From Labia minor (Eukaryota > Arthropoda > Insecta > Dermaptera > Spongiphoridae), in the NCBI GenBank assembly GCA_963082975.1, contig OY720348.1, positions 60,859,461-60,923,460 on the forward strand: a stretch of 64,000 nucleotides of DNA. Reading direction: 5' to 3'. This document shows, piece after piece, positions 22,871 through 30,600 of this stretch. The position numbers and the translations under genes are program-made. Each line of letters opens with the position of its first letter. Position 1 is the first letter of the stretch. Below the pieces are notes generated by a model that ran no database searches, was not told the DNA's origin, and was given only the letters and a program-made list of their open reading frames with translations.

Positions 22871-24300
22871 TTATAATACTAATATATATTTCGTAAATTT
22901 GATTACAAAAAATTATTAAAATAAATATTTTTAATTTTATTTTATTTATAATATTTTGTATTTAGCACTTTCTGACTTAGTTGCTGACGTCATTTAAATT
23001 TACTATTTTAAATTTAGACAAATTTAACAAAGATGATCTTTCCAGAGTCTGGGACCAATACAGATGGATTTTTCTTTATAAAAATTATCTCTATGGTGTG
23101 AATTACAAAAAATTACTTAGAGTAGTTTAATATATCAAAAATACAAATATACACAATTTTTGCTAGTATAATAAGATAAGATATAAATCAATGAATAGAT
23201 ATATAAACAAGAATTGTTTTTTAAGTGAGCTGAATCAAAAAGAAGAAAAAATACGTACTCAAAAAATAAAATAAAGAGTATATCGAAGTATAATAAAGTT
23301 TAAAATATTATAAAATATTGTGTCTTCATTAAAAATATTGTAAAATCATATTAAAGATGAATGAATGAATTTCTTTTAGTTGATTGAAATATCAAACCAT
23401 TCAATTTATTGATTGATAGAGTAAAAATAATGAAAAAATAATGAAATAGAACTGAGACTGAAGATGGGTCGGAATTGCCTTGGGAAATAAGACTCTTAAA
23501 TCTAAAACTGATCGAGATGCTTCGAATTGGAACTCCCTCCCTTAAGTGCCGTTATAATTGCCTCAAGAAGGTCCCCGAGTGAATTCCCATCGTAAACTCA
23601 ATTGGGTAATTATAATTACATTAATTACATTAAATCTATTCTAATTAAGAAGTTTAAAGTCCTCGAGGGGAAGGAGAAACTTCATAAATTTTCTTTTCAA
23701 AGAATAGATCAATCCCCGTGGATTGTTCATTTTCATTTCTAATAGAAAAAAAATTATAATTATTTGTTAATCTTAATAAACAAATTTTAGTAGAGTTTAA
23801 TACAATATTATTTATAATATAATGAAACAGGATGGTTTGGAAAATTAGGTCCCACTCTCTATGCAGGAAATGATCTTGAAAGTTCATGGTCTCAGCAACC
23901 TTACTCTCCATACCATCCCGTATTGAGCAACACTCATCACATTTCCTTCAGGAAATTTTTATATTGTCAGCTCATTGCTGCCTTGATTATTTCACGATTG
24001 ATTTCCTTTATAATCAGACTTATCATTAACTTTTCTTCACTTGTTAGAGCCACACTTCCCCTCTCTTGCGCCATCATAAAAAAATCTGGAGTGTCTACAC
24101 ATGTTAATTTATTAGAAATTTATAAATAGCATCCATTTTATATTTTAATCATCTTTTACTTATTATTTTATATACTTATATATTTCTAAAATAATATTTT
24201 ATTATTAGAACACAATTTAAATAAACACTTGATTTTTTTTAGTTATTTCACATCTTCATTTATTTTTTAAACAAGAATACATTTGGATAAATAACATAAA
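22871..24300. other. Spacer, no gene assigned
   Basis: 22890-23070 weakly resembles the left part of family A, with one GACGTCA. At 24077 the minus strand has ATGGCGCAAGAGAGGGG, beginning a 35-codon frame (LTSEEKLMISLIIKE) that stops without a visible splice donor. It may be a stray exon, but I could not support it. Confidence 0.4.
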
Positions 24301-24346
24301 CTATTTATAATGAAGCAGGGTTGTTTTTATTATTTAATTAATCGAT

Positions 24347-26297
24347 TCACTGATGAAAATTCGCCGCAGGATTTACTTGGATAGGAACTCGATGAGATTT
24401 TGCAGGGTGTTGATGAATAAAGGTGATCTTCGGTGGAGGTGGTCCTGGGGGTGGGGGTGTCGTGGCATCTGGTCTTGGTGGAATGGCAATTACCATCGTA
24501 ACGCATAACAAAATAAACAATGTCGTCACTTTCTGAAATAATACAAAAAAAAATAAATAAATAAATAAATAAATAAAAAAAAAAATTAATGAAAGAATCA
24601 TCCGAGCAACCATTTTTGTTTAATTTATAAATTTATCAACATCTTACAATTATGGATAGTTTTCTATCTAAAAATTAATAATATATATTATTATAATTTA
24701 TATTATAACAAATATAGGTAATTGTTTACAAAACGTGTAGCTTCAACCAAATCATTGAAGCTTTTCCAGTGAATTCCTTCTTCTAGTTTGCAAGATAAAA
24801 ATTTGCATATAAATCCATTCATATTCTATTTAGTCACCATGTTTTATTCATTTGGCCAAAAGAGAGCTCCACTAATTTTCTGTTGTTGTTTTTTTAGTTT
24901 TGGTTTGGATATATGAAAATTAAAAAAATTAATTAATTAAATAATTTCCCTATTTCCAAACTGAACCGAGAATAAGTGAATAATTGAATAATTAGTGAAT
25001 TAGTCAATAAAACATTACTTAATGGCTACACATTTAGCTAACCAGCTAATCTGGCAAACTTAAAAATTTTATCTCGTAAACTAGAAGAGACCGCATAAGG
25101 AAGTTTTCTTTGGAATTAAAAAAGGAATCCACTGGCAAAGTTTTATTCAATCAAGCTCCCCGTTTTGTAAATAATTACTCAAATATTGATTAAAATAAAA
25201 AAGATAAGAATAAAATAAATAAAGAACAATAGAATTTAATTTAAAATAGATAATAGAACTAAAGTATTAAATAAGAGAACTATTATTCTTGTTCAGTCAC
25301 TACATTTCCCCCAAACGTCTCTATCCTCACAACCAACTCTAATCAATTCCTACTTTCTCCCAATCCTCTCATTTCACTTTTTATATTATCAGCCCCATGG
25401 TGTCTTCCGACTTCACTCTTTCTAGTAAACTCGCCCATCCTAACCTTCCCGAATTGATTTGTCCAATATTTTTTGGGTTGTTCTTAAGTTAATAGAATTC
25501 ATGTAATTCCATCAATGCAATTTATGCAATGATTTTATCTTTGATTTGCTAATAAATTCTACAAAGAAATCTATTTGACATGTATACTATAAAATTGAAT
25601 TTCAAATTTCTAAGGAGAGAACTGTTTTTTATGAAAATATATATTAAAAAAATAATATAGATTTTTAGAGAAAACTTTAAGAAGTAAGGGAACGCATAGT
25701 GGGAGTAAAAAAAAGTCCTATTTTCACCAAACTATTTTTTTCCATATAAGTTTTTATTTTTTCTTATTCTTACTATACAAAATATTTACAACACAACAAA
25801 AGAAATTTAAGTGGGAGTTGTCGGGATATGAAAATGTACTGGAACGCGTTCCGGTTCTGAAAAAAAGTAAGGGAACGTCATTCCCCCGTGTTTCCCTCCC
25901 AATACACCACTGATTATTATTCTCTATTTTTTAAATAAACATTATTTAGTTATTTATTATTATTTATTAATATTTTTTAGTTTTGTTCTTATCTGGCAAA
26001 AACAGTCTTACCATAAGACACACAAATAAAGAAAAAAAATAAAGAAAATAAAGAAATAATATGCCTTTCACATTTTGGCATCGAAATTGTGAAAGGAAAT
26101 TTCAATTTTTAATTATTTATTTTATGGAATATAAAAAATTATATAGAAAAAAACAAAATAAGACAAGTATTCATAATAGTTATAAAAAAATTATTTAATT
26201 TAAGTATAATAAAGATAAGTCTTTTATATATTAAATGTCTATCAGAATTATACTTATATATAATAATTTGAAAGTGTTGATTATATGTACTCACCAT
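24347..26297 (-). CDS. Small secreted proline-rich peptide
   Basis: Two coding exons. Exon 1 is only the start codon (26295-26297), followed at once by a textbook donor GTGAGT. Exon 2 (24347-24532) follows a pyrimidine-rich acceptor ending ATTTCAG. The joined frame starts MKVTTLFILLCVTMVIA, an ideal signal peptide, with likely cleavage before IPPRPD. The mature part is about 45 residues: proline-rich (ATTPPPPGPPPPK), then a basic, histidine-containing tail ending NPAANFHQ. The stop is followed by AATAAA about 20 bases on. An alternative start in the same frame upstream of the acceptor would read through intron-like T-rich sequence and give an implausible N-terminus. The intron is about 1.76 kb. 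Size and composition fit a secreted peptide such as an antimicrobial, salivary or venom peptide, but no known family is recognised. Confidence 0.65.
24614..26294. other. Intron of the proline-rich peptide gene; repeats
   Basis: A+T-rich and non-coding. A G+C-richer stretch at about 25690-25915 (GTAAGGGAACGCATAGTGGG; GGAACGCGTTCCGG; CCAATACACCACTG) looks like a DNA-transposon remnant with a CAGTGGTGTATTGG end on the minus strand. Confidence 0.4.
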
Positions 26298-26500
26298 TTT
26301 AATAAATGTTGATTGTTTATATAATTCAAATGAAATATGTCTAAATCGGAAAGGTTCTCAAGTTAAATAGCAAATTTAATTACCGCAGGGCTTCAAGTCA
26401 ATTTGTAAATATAACAAGTGAAAGTGAAGTTTGTTTTCTTATCAATATAATAATAAAATAATATTTACATCTTGTATAAATAGACTATATTTAGTACTAA
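26298..26500 (-). promoter_or_regulatory. Probable promoter of the peptide gene
   Basis: Upstream of exon 1, the minus strand has ATTATATAAACAATC about 30 bases before the ATG, a TATA-like element. A GATAAG site lies about 130 bases out. The assignment is by position only. Confidence 0.3.
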
Positions 26501-26880
26501 GGTTTCCTTTTCTTTTTAAATATATAATTAGATTTCTTAATAATCAACAAACAACACCAAATTTTAAATTATTTTATATTTATTTTTCTAATAATTTATA
26601 TTATTTTTGATTTGGTGGTAAATGTCTTAATCAAATAAAAAAAAAACTATGTCTCTGTCCAGGTGATATTTGTTAATTTATTTTAATTTTATAAATAGAG
26701 AAATATTAGCAAAAAAAAACTTAATTGAAATTCCTAAAATTTTCTTTAAAAATTATATAAATAAATTTGTGATATTGGATGATTAAAAAATTATTTAACA
26801 AATTTTAATATAAGATCAGATAATTTTTTAATAATTTTATAAAAATATAATCATTGTTAAATATCTAATATACTATATAG

Positions 26881-27136
26881 CAGTGCTTCTCCAACTTTCT
26901 GAAGTCACGTCCCCCTTGGAACGCTAATCAAGATGTCACGGCCCCCCTATTTTTTTTAGTTTAGATTGCTTAAATTTATAATTTTAAATTTCTATATGCA
27001 AACTTTTACTAGTCAATACATGCATTTACTAATGTTAACAATGACCTTATCTAATTATTATAATTTATGTGTCACATTTTTCGAAATTCCACGGCCCCCT
27101 AGGAGGCCGCGGCCCACCACACTTTGAGAAGTCCTG
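26881..27136. mobile_element. hAT non-autonomous element (MITE)
   Basis: The 256-base element starts CAGTGCTTCTCCAACTTT and ends with the inverted form (ACTTTGAGAAGTCCTG). It is flanked by an eight-base target duplication CTATATA(G/T) at 26873-26880 and 27137-27144, the hAT signature. The interior is G+C-rich near both ends (GGCCCCC) and A+T-rich in the centre. No open frame. Confidence 0.85.
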
Positions 27137-27299
27137 CTATATATAATAGTATATTCACGAAGTATATTGGTTAATTAACTCACTGTTGAATTGACTATTT
27201 TTTATCTTTTGGTAAACATATAAAGCAATTTCATTAAATTTTGATGTTCAGAATATATTAGAAAAAAAAATGTAAATTTTTAGCGTATATTATTAATGC

Positions 27300-27616
27300 T
27301 TCTAAGCCTTCATCCACACAGATCCACGAAAAAGTGATAGGTAGCAGCACTATGCAATTGAACAACTATGAATCCAGTTATGCCTGGTCTCTCTTACGGC
27401 AGAGAAATTTCCAGTGTTACAATGCATACACCCACTCGAGGCGCTGCTGCTGCTGCTGGCCTTAATTTTAATTCGGTTTGTTTCGGTTATCCGAAAACAC
27501 CCGAAAACATTTAACAACAGACTGGTCGACAACGTGCATAGCTGGACGCGTCCCATTCGAAATATCTCTACCCAGGCATACGTAACGTGATCTGTCGCTG
27601 TCCAATTGCGTGCAAT
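27300..27616 (+). promoter_or_regulatory. Probable promoter and 5' UTR of the THAP-like gene
   Basis: A G+C- and CpG-richer stretch in otherwise A+T-rich DNA. It has a CTG trinucleotide run (GCTGCTGCTGCTGCTGG) and ends just before the ATG. GTAGCAGCACTATGC at 27341 recurs reversed near 34636. No TATA box is clear. Confidence 0.3.
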
Positions 27617-30600
27617 ATGGTTCCTAAAGTAAGTTTAATTAATATTTTTACTATTATTGATGATTATTTGTCATTATAAAGTTATATAATATATGTACAT
27701 ATAAATAAATTTTTTATTTTGCAGGTTTTTAATTGTATTCAGAAAGATTGTATTACGAATTCTCTACCTGAAGGAGAACGAGGACACTTGTTCTATTTTC
27801 CAAGGTGTACTTTTTTAAGAGTGGGTAAAACAACAATAATTTAAAGTTGTTTACTAAAAAATATATTAATAATAAAAGAAAATAATTTTATTAATTTTTT
27901 TAAATATTTATAGCAACACGTGTTAATACTACATCAGATGGTTTGGGCTTGGTATCAGAGAAGACTGATCTTTTGGAATCCAGCCCTGTGAGAAGTATGT
28001 ATGTAAATATCAAATATATGTTCTTGGTATATTTGATATTTTAAACTGGCGCCCTATTTGACTTTTATAACTAGCGCCAGTTTAGGAAGCCACCGCATTA
28101 GACTAAGTGTTAATAGTAAGAACTATTTCATTTTCTATAAAGAGAGTTGAACTGTCATCTTGTCAAATATAAATTCCTGTATTTATTATATAATTGAATA
28201 GAAATAACTTGTAATTTAATTATTACTTTTTAGGTAAATATACCTTTTATTATCTACTATATATTACACTATATTATACTAATAATGTAAATTACTTTTT
28301 AGTTTTAATAAAATCTGTTATTTCAACCTCTGGCATTTTTGAACTTTAGAAATTAAATTACAAATTTTATTTCTTTTAAAATAAATAAAAAAATGGAAAA
28401 TAAAAATTTTTTCTTCCATATAATAAAAAAAGGAGAGAATGAATTTGAAGTTGCAAGGATGTCGGAGAATAAAATCGACTGGTATTCTATTCCAGAAGAG
28501 TTCAGAAATATAAAAGAGCACAAAATATTAATAAAAAAATCTTCCATCAAAAATGCTATATCGGCCATAAAACCATGTGGTGGATTTAGAAATGTCCAAT
28601 TAAAATTGGATGAAGAACTCAAAAAAGAATACATAGACAACGACGGAAATATTTGTTTCAAGGATTTACCACTTGAAGAAATATTGGAACAGGAAAATAC
28701 AAAATTAATGGATCCATGTGAGTCAAATGAAAATTATTATTTTTATAAATTTAAAGAATTAGAAAAAAAATTAAATGAAAATAACCATATGGATACCCAC
28801 GAGATTTGTAAAAAATTTTATTTGGAGAATTTTGAAAAACAAAATCCAATTATATGGATGGACGATTTTGAAAATGCATGTAAAAAATTTTCCATACAAA
28901 CTGAAAGAAAAAAAATTGAAGTACTAAAATACTTCATGACTGGTCCATCAGAAAATTGGTATTCATCGAATTTAATTAAAATTGGCCTCGAAAATTGGTT
29001 TTCTTGGAAAACATCATTTTTTGATATTTTTAAAAAAGATGATTGGTTAACAACAAAAAAAGCTTATAATTACAAATATTTGGGTGGATCTATTTTAGAA
29101 TATGCCTTAGCAAAAGAAAGGTTAGTGTTAGAGGCTGAAAAGGATATTTCAGCTGAAAAGAGATTAGTAAATATTATTTTAGTGGGACTTCCTGTAGAGA
29201 TACAAGAAGAATTAGATAAATCTGAAATAAAAACAACAAATGAACTTATGTTAGAATTACAAAAAAAAGATAGTAAATTTACTAAAAAAAATTTTGAAAA
29301 TAATGAAAACACACAAATAAATAAAAATATAAAAGCATGTTCTATTTGTGAAGCACGAGGTTTAGAAAACCGGTTTCATCCTTCTGAAATTTGTAGAAAT
29401 AAGGTAGAAGTTGAAAAGGTTGAAAAAAAAAATAAAAAGACATTTAACTCCTTTAAATCAGAATAAAAATCTTTCTCACATAAATCCCGGAAATGCAAAT
29501 AGTCAGAATTTTTATACTAACCAAAATAGGAAAAAACCATGCTTCATGTGTGAAGAACTTGGTAAACCAAACCTTTTTCACAACCCAAACTACTGTAGAA
29601 ATAAAGAATTTTATAGGGAAATAGGAAAAGTTAATCTTAATGAAAAAAAGGAAAATTTAGATGAATTAAAAATCGAAATGGATAATGAATCTTTAAACGA
29701 GTAAGGCCGGAAAGATTAAATCCATTGATAAAAATAAATGTAATAATTGATAAAAAAAAGAAAATAAAAGGAGTATATGATTCAGGATCAAATGTGAGCC
29801 TAATAAATCAAAGAATTATTGACAATTTAAAAACAACGTTATTGAAACAAAAAAGTGCTTTCAAAACGATCAATGGATTTAATTTTTCTTCCGGCAAAGC
29901 AAATATAACACTAAAAATAGGAAATATTACAAATAAATTAAACGTATACGTAATAAAAAAGAATAACTTTTCTTACGATTTACTATTAGGATTAAATGCC
30001 ATAAAAAGTTTTAGGCTTCTTCAAGATGAAAATTTAGACATCTGGCAAAAAGATAAAAATAATGAAACAAAAAAATTAATAGATATAGAAAAGAATTTAG
30101 ACTTAGAAAAGGGGATAATAAATAAGAAAGTAAATGAAAATAAACAAAAAGAAACCCAATCAGAAGTTCATTTAAATGAACAAACAAATAGAAATTCATT
30201 AAAAGTAAATATAGAACACGTAAAAGAAAAAAAGAGGAAAATTCAAATTTTAAAATTAGTAGAGAAATATAAACACATATGTGCAAAAGACAAATATGAT
30301 GTTGGAAAAGTAAAATCAAGAGAGGCCGAAATTAGATTAAAAAGAGATGAATATATCACTTCACGTGCATACAATTGTACAAAACCAGATGAACTAGAAA
30401 TAAAAACACAAATAAAGAAACTATTAGAAGCAAAATTAATAGAAGAATCTGACTCTCCATATGCATCTCCAGTTACACTAGCATACAAGAAAGAAGATGG
30501 TCGGAAGACTAGATTATGTATAGATTTTAGGAGACTGAATAGCTTAGTTATCCCTGAGTGCTATCCCTTTCCCACTATCAGTGATATAATAGAAAAGGTA

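Noticed and set aside
24533-24613. N-terminal extension of the proline-rich peptide starting MVARMILSLIFF
   Set aside because: It reads through a T-rich tract that is better explained as intron before the ATTTCAG acceptor. The spliced start gives a proper signal peptide.
29423-29432. Ten-A run in gag as a second programmed frameshift site
   Set aside because: The shift needed is +1, which A-runs do not normally promote. A one-base indel in a homopolymer is simpler. Comparison of copies would settle it.
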